64,000 nt of DNA, from NCBI GenBank assembly GCA_022432975.1, contig CM039509.1:502982-566981 (forward strand), given 5' to 3'. Of the stretch, positions 1 through 11,700 are shown piece after piece. Position 1 is the first letter of the stretch. Each line of letters begins with the position of its first letter. Both the position numbers and the translations under genes were made by a program. Source of the DNA: Begonia masoniana. Its lineage: Eukaryota; Streptophyta; Magnoliopsida; Cucurbitales; Begoniaceae. Below the pieces are notes generated by a model. The model ran no database searches, had not been told where the DNA came from, and worked only from the letters and a program-made list of their open reading frames with translations.

Positions 1-383
1 TTTGTCTGAGGAAGAAATTGCTGCAATTGAGAATCCTCCAGTGGCAAGCGAGCATACAGATGAAGATAATATTGTGAATTTCAAAGAAAGTGATTTAAAT
101 TAGTATGCCTTATTTTTTTAAAAGATATTTAATGCTTTGTTTTAATTTAAGACTCTGAAAATTATGATGGAATTTTTATCATTAAATAAAGTTTTATTTA
201 TTGTTTTAATTATGTGTTGGTTTCAAGAGTTCAAAGCTTCCGTATTAATTAAGTTTTCAATTAATATGTTTTAAGTTTTAAAATTTTGATTTAACGCTCG
301 ATTTCAAAATTCAAATTGGGGAAAAATTCTAGGGTTTTCAAAATTAGGGTTTCAAATTAGGGATTTTAAATTGGGGCGTTACA
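1..383 (+). repeat. 3' portion of the 5' LTR
   Basis: This stretch matches 6855-7237 almost base for base and ends in TTACA immediately before the primer binding site. Only the last 383 bp of an LTR about 2.1 kb long are inside the window. Confidence 0.93.
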
Positions 384-386
384 ATT

Positions 387-398
387 TGGTATCAGAGA
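387..398 (+). other. Primer binding site (tRNA-Met type)
   Basis: TGGTATCAGAG begins three bases after the LTR end. This is the usual complement of the 3' end of initiator tRNA-Met in plant Ty3/gypsy and copia elements, and it would prime minus-strand DNA synthesis. Confidence 0.85.
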
Positions 399-585
399 GA
401 CAAGGTTTATAAAATGATTCTGTAAACTACTCTGTATGCTCACGTGCACCTGGAAGATTGTCAATCAGCAAGTAAGTCAGTATTAAAATTTTATATTTTG
501 AAAAAAGTATGATAGGTAATATTATAGTACTTTTATAAGTATATAAGATAGATTTTCTTAAAATAAGATCGTTGTGATGTAGACT

Positions 586-3500
586 ATGGCCAATCGTAGA
601 GGAGATAGAAATGATCGGGATGCTCTACTCGATCGAATGATGGATATGATGGAGATGCAAGCCAGACAAAATGAACAACTGTCGCAAGCAGCTAATGCGG
701 CAGCTCAGGCAGCCACTGCTGCGGCTCAGGCAGCAAATATGCAGGCCCAAGTTCCTAATAGGCCTCGGCATGGAGATATGGATTTCGACAGATTTCGACG
801 TTTGGACCCTCCAAGTTTTTATGGAAATTTAGCTGATATGGCGGCAGCGGATGATTGGATAAGGACCATTGAGGAAATATTTGAGCATGCCAAGATTGCT
901 GAGGAAGAGAAAGTTATTTGTGCATCTTCTATGTTTCGGATGGATGCACGTTATTGGTGGGACTCTGTAAAAGCGATGCATACGATTGCTACCATGACTT
1001 GGGAGAAATTCAAGGAGTTATTCAATGAGAAGTACTTCACAGACTCTATGTTGGACGCCAAAGCTGAGGAATTTATGGCTCTTAAGCAGACCGGAAGCGT
1101 TATGGAGTATTTACATAAATTTGAGCAATTGTCTCGTTACGTCCCTCACATTGCTGGTAACGAGACTATGAAGGTGAAGCGGTTTATCCAAGGATTAAGG
1201 GCGGAAATACTTAAGGACATTCGACTGATTACTTCCAAGAATTCTTCATTCGCGTTTGTTGTGGAGAAATCACTGGCTGCAGAACAAGGAGAAAAAGATG
1301 TTATCAAGGCCCAGGAATTGCGAAGGAGATACAGCCATGCGACTCAAGCTGTACGAGGTAGAATTCCACCACAGCAAACAACTGGATTTAAGCGACCTAT
1401 GAACAGTGGACCTGCTGGAGGACCTTCTAAATTTGCTGGAGGACCTTCCAAGTTTGTGAAGAAGGAACCAACGACAACAAATGCACCTTTGTGTCCCACA
1501 TGCAAGAAGCCACATTTCGGAGAGTGTCGTGTTCAAGCCAACATATGTTTTAAATGCGGTCAACCTGGACACTACATTAACAATTGCCCAAAGAATGCTC
1601 GGGAGCAACCCAAGACAACTGCAAGAGTATTTGCCATGACTAATGATGAAGCTGAAGGAAATGCATCTGTGGTGACAGGTTCGATATTTATTTCTGGCAT
1701 TTCTTCTAGCATATTAATTGATTCTGGAGCTACGCATTCATTTGTATCCCTTGAGCATGCTAAGAAGTTTGATATTAAAGTAGAGTCTCTAGAACATAAT
1801 ATGGGAGTAGCTACACCTTCAGGCAAAGTTATGTTTGCCGATTCTATTATTAGAAGGTGCCGAGTGTGTATTGGGAAAAATCAACTGGAAGTTGATTTAA
1901 TTATTTTGGCAATGTATGATTACGATGTTATTCTTGGAATGGATTGGCTTACCAATCATTATGCAACCATCGATTGTCGAAGGAGAATGGTGAAGTTTCA
2001 GCTACCTGGAGTAAAGCCATTTTTCTTTTATGGGAATTCTAAGGGTTCAAGAGTTCCAGTAATTTCAGCTATGCGAGCTCGGAGCTTATTAAATTCTGGA
2101 TGCGTTGGAATTCTTGCCAGCGTTATATGTACTGAACCTGACGGAGCGACGACATTGGATATGGTGCCGATAGTTAATGAATTTTCTGATGTCTTTCCCG
2201 ATGACCTGACGATATTGCCACCTGCGAGAGATGTGGAATTCAGTATTGAGCTGCTACCTGGAACGGCGCCGATCTCTAAAGCTCCTTATAGAATGGCGCC
2301 AAGCGAATTGAAAGAATTAAAGACTCAACTTGACGATCTACTGGAGAAAGGATTTATCCAACCGAGTTTCTCACCCTGGGGAGCTCCGGTTTTATTTGTG
2401 AAGAAAAAGGACGGATCGATGAGAATGTGTATCGACTACAGAGAGCTCAACAAAGTCACTATCAAGAATAAGTATCCACTGCCAAGAATCGATGATTTAT
2501 TTGATCAATTGAAGGGAGCAGCAGTTTTCTCGAAGATTGATTTGAGGTCTGGATATCATCAGCTGAGAATTAAGGAGGACGACGTGTTCAAGACGGCGTT
2601 TCGTACCAGATATGGTCACTATGAGTTTCGAGTTATGCCGTTCGGATTAAGTAATGCACCAGCCGCATTTATGGATCTGATGAATCGGACTTTCAAGACA
2701 TTTTTGGATGACTTCGTTATAGTCTTCATTGACGACATCCTTATCTACTCGAAGAGCAAGAATGAGCACGAAGAACATTTAAGGATTATCCTATCTACGT
2801 TGAGACGCGAGAAGTTGTATGCAAAGTTCTCCAAGTGTGAATTCTGGATGGAGAATGTAGCTTTTCTTGGCCACATTATTTCAAAGGAGGGCGTAGCAGT
2901 GGACCCAACAAAGATTGAAGCTGTGAGTAAATGGCCTCAACCAAAGAATGCATCTGAAATAAGAAGTTTCCTTGGTCTTGCGGGTTATTATCGGAGATTC
3001 GTAGAAGGTTTTTCAACTTTGGCCAACCCGCTTACGAAGCTAACCAAGAAAGGAGCCAAGTATTTATGGACTGATGAATGCGAGCAAAGTTTTCAAGAGC
3101 TGAAGAAGAGGTTAGTTTCAGCACCCATACTTACTATTCCATCTGGATCAGGAAAGTTTGTGGTTTACAGTGACGCTTCGAAGTATGGTTTGGGATGTGT
3201 CCTTATGCAAGAAGGAAAGGTGGTCGCCTATGCCTCAAGACAGTTGAAGGAACACGAGAAGAACTACCCAACACATGATTTGGAGCTTGCAGCAGTAGTT
3301 CATGCATTAAAGATTTGGAGACATTACCTTTATGGAGAACGATGCGAGATTTATACGGACCACAAGAGCCTGAAATACTTTCTAACCCAGAAGGATCTGA
3401 ACATGAGACAACGCAGATGGTTGGAGCTAGTAAAGGATTATGACTGTGAAATTATTTATCATCCTGGCAAAGCTAATGTCGTAGCTGATGCTTTGAGCAG

Positions 3501-5067
3501 AAGAGCATCATCTCAAATTTCTTCATTGCGACTGATTCCAGAACAGTTAACCGAGGAGATGCATAGATCTAATATTGAAGTTGTGCCGTTTGGACTACTT
3601 GAGAGATTGTCTGCTATGACGCTTCAACCAAGTTTACTGGAGCAGATAAAGGAGAAACAACGAGGAGATGCTTATATTTGCAAAGTTAGGAGTGATTTGG
3701 AGGCAGGAAAAGTTTCTGAATTTTCTGTGTCTGATAGTGGGATTATCCAATTCAAGAAGAGATGGTGTGTACCGGACGATGCAGAATTAAAGGAGGCTAT
3801 ATTGAAGGAAGCACATTCAACCCCTTACTCGGTACATCCTGGATCAACAAAAATGTATCGGGATTTGAAGCAGTACTATTGGTGGCGTGGTATGAAAGTG
3901 GATGTAGCCAAATTTGTGGAGAAGTGTCTTACTTGTCAACAAGTCAAGGCAGAGCATCAACGACCTGCTGGTACTTTGCAACCACTCATGGTGCCTCAGT
4001 GGAAGTGGGAACATATTACTATGGACTTTGTAGTGGGATTTCCTAAAACGCTTAAGGGTCACGACTCCATTTGGGTGATAGTGGATCGATTGACAAAATC
4101 AGCACACTTCCTTCCTGTAAAGACTACCTATACCATGGATCAGTATGCTCAGCTTTATGTTCAGGAGATTATCAGACTGCATGGTACGCCTGTTTCTATC
4201 GTTTCTGATCGAGATCCTCACTTTACCTCGAAATTTTGGAAGAGTATGCAGAAAGCTATGGGTACGCAGTTTAATTTCAGTACAGCTTTCCACCCTCAGA
4301 CTGATGGACAATCGGAAAGGACGATTCAAACCCTGAAGGATATGTTACGGGCATGTGCTATCGACTTTCAAGGAAATTGGAGTAAGAATTTGCCATTGGT
4401 GGAGTTCGCCTACAACAACAGTTATCAAGCTTCGATTGGGATGACACCTTATGAAGCTCTTTATGGTAGAAAATGCAGATCTCCAGTACATTGGGACGAA
4501 GTGGGCGAAGGAGTGTTAGTTGGACCAGATATTTTGAGGCAGACCGCTGAGATCGTTACATTAATCAGGAAGAGAATTTTGACGGCTCAGAGTAGACAGA
4601 AGAGTTACGCTGATGGGAGACGAAGAAAGTTAGAGTTTGCTGTGGGAGATCAAGTTTTCTTAAAAATCTCGCCAATGAGAGGTGTTATGCGCTTTGGAAA
4701 GAAAGGGAAACTAAGCCCAAGATTTACAGGCCCATTTGAGATCACAAGAAGGATAGGAGAAGTTGCTTACCAGTTGGACTTACCAGATTCATTCAAGCAA
4801 GTGCACAACGTCTTCCATGTCTCAATGTTGAAGAAGTATGTTTCAGACCCCTCACATGTCTTGCCATCGAGATCTCTTGACTTCGCAATCAACCCTGATC
4901 TATCATATGAAGAAAGACCGACCCAAATTATAGACGTCGAAGAAAGAGAACTAAGGAATAAGAAGGTCACACTTGTCAGAGTGCTTTGGAAGAACCGAAA
5001 CATTGAGGAAGCAACTTGGGAACGAGAAGAAGAAATGAGGAAGACCTACCCCGAGTTGTTTATGTAA
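586..5067 (+). CDS. Retrotransposon gag-pol polyprotein (Ty3/gypsy)
   Basis: An intact 1,493-residue polyprotein. In order: coiled-coil-like Gln/Ala-rich start; gag domain (about 70-230, with YWWDSVK and QTGSVMEY); CCHC zinc knuckle [14 protein letters not shown] near 321; aspartic protease DSGATHSF near 379; reverse transcriptase with [10 protein letters not shown] and catalytic FIDD near 714 (variant of YIDD); RNase H VYSDAS near 862 and YTDHKSLKY; integrase HHCC zinc finger (about 1075-1117) and D-D-E core (about 1147, 1208, 1243); and a chromodomain-like tail (about 1450-1493) ending [16 protein letters not shown]. The ATG at 586 is the first in frame after the primer site. No stop or frameshift interrupts it, so the element may still be autonomous. 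Gag and pol share one frame, as is common in this lineage. Confidence 0.96.
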   Translation: MANRRGDRNDRDALLDRMMDMMEMQARQNEQLSQAANAAAQAATAAAQAANMQAQVPNRPRHGDMDFDRFRRLDPPSFYGNLADMAAADDWIRTIEEIFEHAKIAEEEKVICASSMFRMDARYWWDSVKAMHTIATMTWEKFKELFNEKYFTDSMLDAKAEEFMALKQTGSVMEYLHKFEQLSRYVPHIAGNETMKVKRFIQGLRAEILKDIRLITSKNSSFAFVVEKSLAAEQGEKDVIKAQELRRRYSHATQAVRGRIPPQQTTGFKRPMNSGPAGGPSKFAGGPSKFVKKEPTTTNAPLCPTCKKPHFGECRVQANICFKCGQPGHYINNCPKNAREQPKTTARVFAMTNDEAEGNASVVTGSIFISGISSSILIDSGATHSFVSLEHAKKFDIKVESLEHNMGVATPSGKVMFADSIIRRCRVCIGKNQLEVDLIILAMYDYDVILGMDWLTNHYATIDCRRRMVKFQLPGVKPFFFYGNSKGSRVPVISAMRARSLLNSGCVGILASVICTEPDGATTLDMVPIVNEFSDVFPDDLTILPPARDVEFSIELLPGTAPISKAPYRMAPSELKELKTQLDDLLEKGFIQPSFSPWGAPVLFVKKKDGSMRMCIDYRELNKVTIKNKYPLPRIDDLFDQLKGAAVFSKIDLRSGYHQLRIKEDDVFKTAFRTRYGHYEFRVMPFGLSNAPAAFMDLMNRTFKTFLDDFVIVFIDDILIYSKSKNEHEEHLRIILSTLRREKLYAKFSKCEFWMENVAFLGHIISKEGVAVDPTKIEAVSKWPQPKNASEIRSFLGLAGYYRRFVEGFSTLANPLTKLTKKGAKYLWTDECEQSFQELKKRLVSAPILTIPSGSGKFVVYSDASKYGLGCVLMQEGKVVAYASRQLKEHEKNYPTHDLELAAVVHALKIWRHYLYGERCEIYTDHKSLKYFLTQKDLNMRQRRWLELVKDYDCEIIYHPGKANVVADALSRRASSQISSLRLIPEQLTEEMHRSNIEVVPFGLLERLSAMTLQPSLLEQIKEKQRGDAYICKVRSDLEAGKVSEFSVSDSGIIQFKKRWCVPDDAELKEAILKEAHSTPYSVHPGSTKMYRDLKQYYWWRGMKVDVAKFVEKCLTCQQVKAEHQRPAGTLQPLMVPQWKWEHITMDFVVGFPKTLKGHDSIWVIVDRLTKSAHFLPVKTTYTMDQYAQLYVQEIIRLHGTPVSIVSDRDPHFTSKFWKSMQKAMGTQFNFSTAFHPQTDGQSERTIQTLKDMLRACAIDFQGNWSKNLPLVEFAYNNSYQASIGMTPYEALYGRKCRSPVHWDEVGEGVLVGPDILRQTAEIVTLIRKRILTAQSRQKSYADGRRRKLEFAVGDQVFLKISPMRGVMRFGKKGKLSPRFTGPFEITRRIGEVAYQLDLPDSFKQVHNVFHVSMLKKYVSDPSHVLPSRSLDFAINPDLSYEERPTQIIDVEERELRNKKVTLVRVLWKNRNIEEATWEREEEMRKTYPELFM

Positions 5068-5098
5068 TTGTTTTAAATTTCGAGGACGAAATTTCTTT

Positions 5099-5112
5099 TA
5101 AGGAGGAGAGAT
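5099..5112 (+). other. Polypurine tract
   Basis: A purine run (AAGGAGGAGAGA) ends one base before the TG that opens the 3' LTR. This is the expected plus-strand primer of an LTR retrotransposon. Confidence 0.85.
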
Positions 5113-7237
5113 TGTAACAATGTAGGGTTTACAATTGTAATTCAAATTGGGATTTATCGATCAAACCCTAATTTTCAGTCAACTAAATCAATTTCAAATT
5201 TCCAAATCAGAGGGCAATCCACTAAATTCGGATTTTGGGGAAATAAGTCTAATGAACCTAGCTCATAAATTGACTAAAAACAAAAGGGATTTGAGATTCA
5301 GAGTAACAAATCAAGAAAAGAACCGGATTCTCAGGAAACAGTAGGATTTTCCTTCTAGAAATCCGACGCTAACAGAATGAACTTGGCCTGGAATAGTGAC
5401 CAAGTTCGACAGGGGAATCAGAGTTTGAAATCGCTGGGAATCTGAGCTCACTGTTTCCAGCTCTAGAAATTCGAGCAGTTGCGGATCTTACGGGAAGGCG
5501 CGGGGTCACCCCTCGCCCTATAAATTGAGGCTTTCGGTGGAGGAGGAAACTCACACCGAAGCTCTCCTCTCTCTCGAGTTCTCTGAAGTCTGAAAAGAGA
5601 AACTCTTACCTCTCAGTCATCGGCAACGAAGTTCGGAAGAAGCCGCAACTCCAAAGCTGAGCTCCGACCACCAAAGGAAGAGTTCCGACGAAGCTCCCAG
5701 ACCACCGTCGTCGACCATCGGAGTAAGTCTCCCCCTCCGATGCTCTCTATCTCACTCTTCCCCTCTCTCGGTCTCTTGCTCTCTGTCGCATCTCCCTCTC
5801 TCACACTCTCCCTCTCACTTGCAGAATCGCGAACGCGAGGAAGAAGAATGGTTCAGGTTTTTATTTTAAAAACCTGAACCGGTTCACTTAAGTTGACCGA
5901 ACCGGACCAGCAGTGAACCGAACCAAACCAGACCAACAGTGAACCAAACAACCTGAACCGAACCAGAACTGTTCACCCGAAACCGAACCGGCACTGTTCA
6001 CCGAACCGAACCGGCACTATTCACCGAACCGGACCCGACCCGGCACTATTCACCTGAACCGGACCCGACCCGATTTTCGACCCGATTCCAACCGAACCGA
6101 TCAAAAATTTATCTGTAAGAATTTCTGCCCGAATTCTTTTAAAGTTGGATTGAATTAAGTGGGATTTTAATATTTTTATCGAATTAGGCAGAAAAGATTT
6201 TGGAACCGTCTGATTCGATCTGACCGATCCAACCGATCCGATCTGACCCGATAACACAACGTAAGAAAATTCTGCTCAATTTACTTTGGAAAATTGGATT
6301 TATTTAGTAGGATTTTAAAATTAAAGATTTGATTTGAGCAGATTATTATTTTGGAAAATTTGAAAGATCCCGATAACTGCTAATTGCTCGGAATCCAAGT
6401 AAGTGAAATACAAGTTTTGGCTACGGCCCTACATCACAAGCTATATATATATTATTTTTATTATATTATTGTTTTATTTTTTTATTACACGTTTTCGATG
6501 ATTGCGCACGTATGTTAGAATATCGACATAGAATAGTTTAAAAGATAAAATGGATAGGTTATTTGCATGTGTATGAAAAAGTAAAAGAAATGCGATAGCA
6601 AAAGCCTGAACGACAGTGAGATGGTGAGCTTGAGCATATATTTTAACGTGATAGCAAAAGCCTGAACGACAGTGAGATGGTGAGCTTGATCGTTAAAATT
6701 AAAAGTAAAAGATGACGATGCCTGAACGACAATGAGATGGCTAAGTCTTAACAGGATTTGGTAAAAGTAAAAGTAAAAGTAAAAGTTTTGCACGTATTTC
6801 CACTTACTGAGTTTTCTCACCTTTTTATTTTAAACTTGTGATGTAGGTGAGTTTTTGTCTGAGGAAGAAATTGCTGCAATTGAGAATCCTCCAGTGGCAA
6901 GCGAGCATACAGATGAAGATAATATTGTGAATTTCAAAGAAAGTGATTTAAATTAGTATGCCTTATTTTTTTTAAAAGATATTTAGTGCTTTGTTTTAAT
7001 TTAAGACTCTGAAAATTATGATGGAATTTTTATCATTAAATAAAGTTTTATTTATTGTTTTAATTATGTGTTGGTTTCAAGAGTTCAAAGCTTCCGTATT
7101 AATTAAGTTTTCAATTAATATGTTTTAAGTTTTAAAATTTTGATTTAACGCTCGATTTCAAAATTCAAATTGGGGAAAAATTCTAGGGTTTTCAAAATTA
7201 GGGTTTCAAATTAGGGATTTTAAATTGGGGCGTTACA
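5113..7237 (+). repeat. 3' LTR, 2,125 bp
   Basis: Begins TGTAACAATG and ends GGGGCGTTACA. It holds a likely TATA box (5519-5524), a long run rich in ACCGAACC-type words (about 5875-6070), and three copies of a 21-bp word, GCCTGAACGACAGTGAGATGG and variants, between about 6604 and 6741, the first two inside a 56-bp-spaced tandem duplication. The terminal 383 bp match the copy at the window start. It lies about 1.5 kb upstream of the KEA3 start codon, in the same orientation. Confidence 0.93.
5519..5524 (+). promoter_or_regulatory. Likely LTR TATA box
   Basis: CCCTATAAATTGAGG lies 400 bp into the LTR and is followed within about 50 bp by CT-rich leader-like sequence. The position suits the U3/R promoter of the element; transcription from the 3' LTR copy would run towards KEA3. 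Confidence 0.5.
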
Positions 7238-7707
7238 GTGGTGGACTGTTATAAAGCTGTGATTTGAGAAATTTCTCAGTAAGCTTCTGCCTTATCTTCC
7301 AATTTGAGACCATCTTTGGATTCCTTCAAAACCCTTTTAACAATAGCAGTCTCTGCATCATTGGACATGGCCTTGCTTGCTGCCTATGCAGCTGCCATTG
7401 TTGCCAATTGAGCTCAGCTACAGCCTGTTCTCTTTATGTGACACCTTGTTACTAAATATTTTAATACTAACTGATTTTATTCATTGTCCGGCTCTTCAAA
7501 GAAAGAAGTCTAGGGGCTGATTTTATTTTTTTGACAAATTAAATTTTTAATTTTAAATACCAGCAATTTGGACATGACTATTAATTTATTCATTAGATCG
7601 GCACGTGTATCGTGTTTCTATTTGATAAGGTGTCTTCAACTTTGTTGCCCTCATCTATGATAGTTTTTAATTTTGTTGAGATAGTCGTTATAAATGTGGT
7701 GAAAACT

Positions 7708-8038
7708 GTTATCACATGTGAGAGAGTAGAACTCATTCCCAAAAGCTAGCTCGAGGAGAGAGTGAATCTCCCTCACATATATACAAGTCATATACCCATC
7801 CAACAGACGATGTGGAATAAACACAATTATCAATACCCGTCCTCACGCATAACATGTCTGGTCCGGGTCTAATTCTCACCATCGTCTTCGATATCAATCT
7901 CTGATATTATGTTAACACATGTGGGAAGGTATAACTCATCCCCAAAAGTTAGCTTGAGGGGAGGGAGAATCTCCTTCACATATATACAATTTACATATCC
8001 ATCAAATAGACGATGTAGGACAAACATAATTATCAATA
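7708..8038. repeat. Diverged direct repeat of about 130 bp
   Basis: 7708-7836 and 7909-8038 share the order of words ACACATGTG, CCCCAAAAG or TCCCAAAAG, TAGCT, GAATCTCC, TCACATATATACAA, AGACGATGT and AATTATCAATA. The copies differ by many substitutions, so this is an old tandem duplication or two members of a dispersed repeat. Confidence 0.7.
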
Positions 8039-8274
8039 AAAACATCTTATTAAATAGAATTGTAAAATATATATGTATATGCTGGATTTGAAAGATAAAA
8101 TAACTGCAAAGTTTAAATTGTTGATATTTGAAAGTTGAATATTCGAGTTTGTAAAAAAAAAAATAATTTTAAGGTATAACGGTCGCTGATCTTAAAGTTT
8201 TAAGGTTTAAATGGAACATTATCCTTAAAATTTGATTTGTTATTAATATTTGACTATCATAATAAAAGCAGACT

Positions 8275-8276
<2 letters not shown>

Positions 8277-8320
<44 letters not shown>
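8277..8320. repeat. Poly(T) tract, 44 bases
   Basis: An uninterrupted run of T followed by GTTTTTTG repeats. On the minus strand it could be the poly(A) tail of an inserted retroposed sequence, but no matching body was recognised, and it may be a simple homopolymer. Confidence 0.85.
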
Positions 8321-8321
<1 letters not shown>

Positions 8322-8762
8322 TTTTTTGTTTTTTGTTTTCTTCTTCCTCCTGATCATGCAGGTTTAATTAGCAGTAACTGCTAATATTTCTTGAAATAAG
8401 TAGCAGTAATCTTTTTGTCCAAAGGTTCATGCTTCATCATTGTCAATGGATAGACTCAAAATAGATTTTCATTTTTCATGAACCAGACAAAAGTTGAGCT
8501 CATAATCCCACACAAATGGAACGTGGAAATAAAGCGAATTTTGAGATGTCATCCAAATCCATTTTTCAACTCTTCAACAATTTCGTGCTCCACCCGTTTC
8601 ATTTTCTTCCTCCCCACAAATTCTTGACTCTCTCTCTCTCTCTAACCCACAGAGCTTCAGCGTGTTCGCTCTTCATCCTCACTTTTTGATTACCCATTTC
8701 GTATTTTCTTTATTCTGGTTCGGATTTCGTTTTGCTGCTTCTTTTGCTCGGTAGGAAGGCAA

Positions 8763-11700
8763 ATGAGTTTCGCTTCATTTATGCTGGCCAGTTGCAGCTT
8801 GTCGAGCTTAATCACTATGTTGGAATCAGTTACTTGTTGCCGTGGCGTTAAGGTGAGACGAACCTGTTCCTGCATCTCTTGCCTTATTACTTATTCTATT
8901 CATCGAGTGCTTCCGCTTTGATAATCCGACAATTTTTTCAAGGTTTGTCAATGCATTTGGTGTTGTTAAGGGTGTTCAACTTTTTTACCTAAAAGAAGAA
9001 CGAAGAAAATGCCAAAAGATTGTAGTATTTGTTTACTTAATATAAGTCTGGTTGAGAACATTGTTGTATATCAGAGTCAGGTGAATTTGTAGTCCAGTCC
9101 ATAATATCATTTTTGATATCATTGTTTTGTTGGTGAAAGATTAGTAATTCCCATTTAAAACTTCAACCCCCTTTTGTTGCTTCATTATGTTTCAGCAAAA
9201 AAAAAAAAAAAAAAACAAACAAACCAATAGACCAATTTCAGGACTCCCAAGTTAAATTCCATCATACCACAATAAGTAGTTTATTCGTGGGTTTTTAGGT
9301 ATGTTTTTTTATTTTTTCCGATTTAACTATTCAGAAAAGATTTTCTAAACCCATGTCTGAAATGTTGATTGGCTTCCATGCTTCTAGACTTTGCAGGGAT
9401 ATGATGTTATTAAACAAAAGAACCCACTTAGGGGATATTCTTCCTGCTACTTCACAATTTTGTAGCCCTTCATTTAGTTTGACATATCACCACTGGAAGC
9501 AGGTGGTCTCTCCTTCATTTAGACTATATTGCCAGATAAGTCGTTTCTCTCGAGTTACCAACATTGGCAGGCCTCACTAATTTCCTCAGCTATGTGGTTG
9601 GAGAGAGTGTTATTTATCCAACTATGCACCTTTCATCAGGAGTAGATCTCGGATTCATGCGGCCCTTGATGTTGCAAGTGCTATTGATGTAATTAATGAT
9701 TTAGGATTGGATACACTAACATTTTTAGCCGTGACAGTGCTTGTTGTTCCTGCATTCAGAATTGTTAAAGCTAGCCCAGTAAGAATATCATTTTTTTTCA
9801 TATTCTATACATTTTTTTTAAAATTATCATTCATCAAGACTTCATGAGCTGTGTTTATTGGATGTGCTTAGAGATATATTTTGGATTAAAGTAAAAAATG
9901 ACATTGACCATCATCGCATAGATCATTTGGTACATATAGTGTTTCCTTTTATTATTATTATTGTTTTTATCTTTTAATTACATAATACTGCTTTCTTGTC
10001 ATTAGAGATGTCTTTGTTGCTTACAAATAGGACCCGTTTTTTATATAAAATAGAATGTTGCTTTGGTTGAGCCAACCAAATGCTGTCTAAGTTTATTCAA
10101 ATATATGGAACTTCCACTGCTAAAATGATAGAGTGACAAAAATTCTAAAGAATCTTGAACTCTTCCTATTGCTCAATTATAACTATTTTTGAGACGAGAC
10201 ATCTCGACTTTACCCAGACCAAAATTCAGATGGTTCGTAAGTAGTGATGGAGAAGATTGGTATCAATCATTACTTAATGATGTATTTGAAAAAATGAGAA
10301 TCTGTTGGTTTTAAAGACCATGGATTGGAAAGATAATAAAAGCTGCTGGCTGTTTTCAGATTCTTGGTTTCTTCTTTGCTGGAGTTGTGCTGAACCAATT
10401 TGGCGCGATCAGAAATCTTACTGATGTTAAAATCCTTTCTGAGTGGGGAATCCTTTTTCTGGTAAGCTTTTATACCTATTGCTATACTGTTAGAGTCGTT
10501 GATCTACAATGTCTGGCACTGTTATGAATAAGTTTCAAATACTATTGCATTATAATAGGAATACCATAAAACTTGATTGTATCTTCTACTTTTCCATTGT
10601 GGAGAATTTCTTGTATTGATTTTCGTAATCATGTTGTTTAAGACGAATCTCATCTCTTAATGAAAATTGAAAAAAGACGATGGAATGCTTGCCATATCAA
10701 AATCACAAGCTTTATTTGTGGAGACTTCCTTCTTGAAGACTCTTCTCCCTTTTTCTCTTTTAACCGTTACAAATTTCAGTTTCTCATAAAAACGTCCCAA
10801 GCTTTGTTTTAAATTGTAAATCCATCAAGTTTAGGTTCCCTAATATCTGTCTTTATTTTTTCACATTCCTATTCTTATAAATATGGCAATTCTTTGTAAT
10901 GTAGCAATTCTTTGTCATTAGTAGCAACTTTGGCATTCTATTTAGTTAGTGTTTCGTTTACAACTTTATGGTGAAAGATGAGACTATTATACAGAAGAGT
11001 TGATTGCAAGAAGACCTGAACATGCATCTAACAATGTGGCTACTAAATCATGGTACTGTCTATTTTTGTTGGCGACATTGATTTGTAAAATTCACGACTT
11101 AGTCAGACACGATGACTACTTGGAGCAATAGTTTTTCCGTTAGATGTTGAACTGCCCGGTCCAGGCTGTCATTTTACATGATAATCAACTACTAAAATGG
11201 TAATGAATAATTATGTTAGGTGTGTGCTTGATGATGTTAAGGGTGTGTTTTAAAGCCTTTGTGATGACTTTGTTATGTTGATTTTTGTTCTGACTAAGTT
11301 AATGAAAAGCTAACTTATTACAATGACTCCTTACAGCTGTTTGAAATGGGTTTAGAACTCTCATTTGCCCGTTTGAAGGCTCTGGCAATATTTGCCTTCG
11401 GCATGGGATTGCCTCAGGTATCATGATGAAGACAAGAGTATGATGATGTAGATCTTTCCAGTCAGCTAATAGTTATTTATATGATAATGACAATGTTATT
11501 TTCAATTTTGATGGAACTTTTACGGTTTCATCTATAAGTATCACCAAGTTATACTTAGCAATTTTTCTTGAAGTAAGAAATACATTTTATTCTATGTTTC
11601 TATGCTGTATAAATATGACTTGCTCCTTGTAGTTTTATGAAAGTAAAATTCATTTCCAAACATTTGCCCTCTTAACAATAAACTTCAATGTTATTAGGCT

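Larger units (their letters stand above)
1..7237 (+). mobile_element. Ty3/gypsy chromovirus-type LTR retrotransposon (Tekay/Del-like), 5' end cut by window
   Basis: Seen: a direct repeat (1-383 and 6855-7237) forms the LTR ends. After the 5' LTR comes a tRNA-Met-type primer site (387-398), then a single 1,493-codon gag-pol frame (586-5067), a polypurine tract (about 5099-5112) and a 3' LTR from TG at 5113 to CA at 7237. Domain order gag, protease, RT, RNase H, integrase defines Ty3/gypsy, and the C-terminal chromodomain-like end suggests a chromovirus of the Tekay/Del group. The two LTR copies differ by about one substitution and one T-run indel over 383 bp, so the insertion looks young. There is no envelope frame. 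The 5' part of the left LTR and the left target duplication lie outside the window; the base run after the right LTR begins GTGGT. Confidence 0.95.
7238..8640. other. Intergenic interval, no gene recognised
   Basis: No supported reading frame. It contains a diverged direct repeat (7708-8038) and a 44-base T run. The first 200 bases, read on the minus strand, contain a short frame with Ala/Glu/Lys-rich character broken by stops; I could not assign it and treat it as noncoding or a relic. Confidence 0.5.

Noticed and set aside
387..398. Fragment of a tRNA gene
   Set aside because: Only the 12-base primer complement is present, in the exact position of a primer binding site; no cloverleaf can be drawn.
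1..7237. Integrated virus
   Set aside because: The element has LTRs, a tRNA-Met primer site and a gag-pol order typical of Ty3/gypsy, with no envelope or movement-protein frame.
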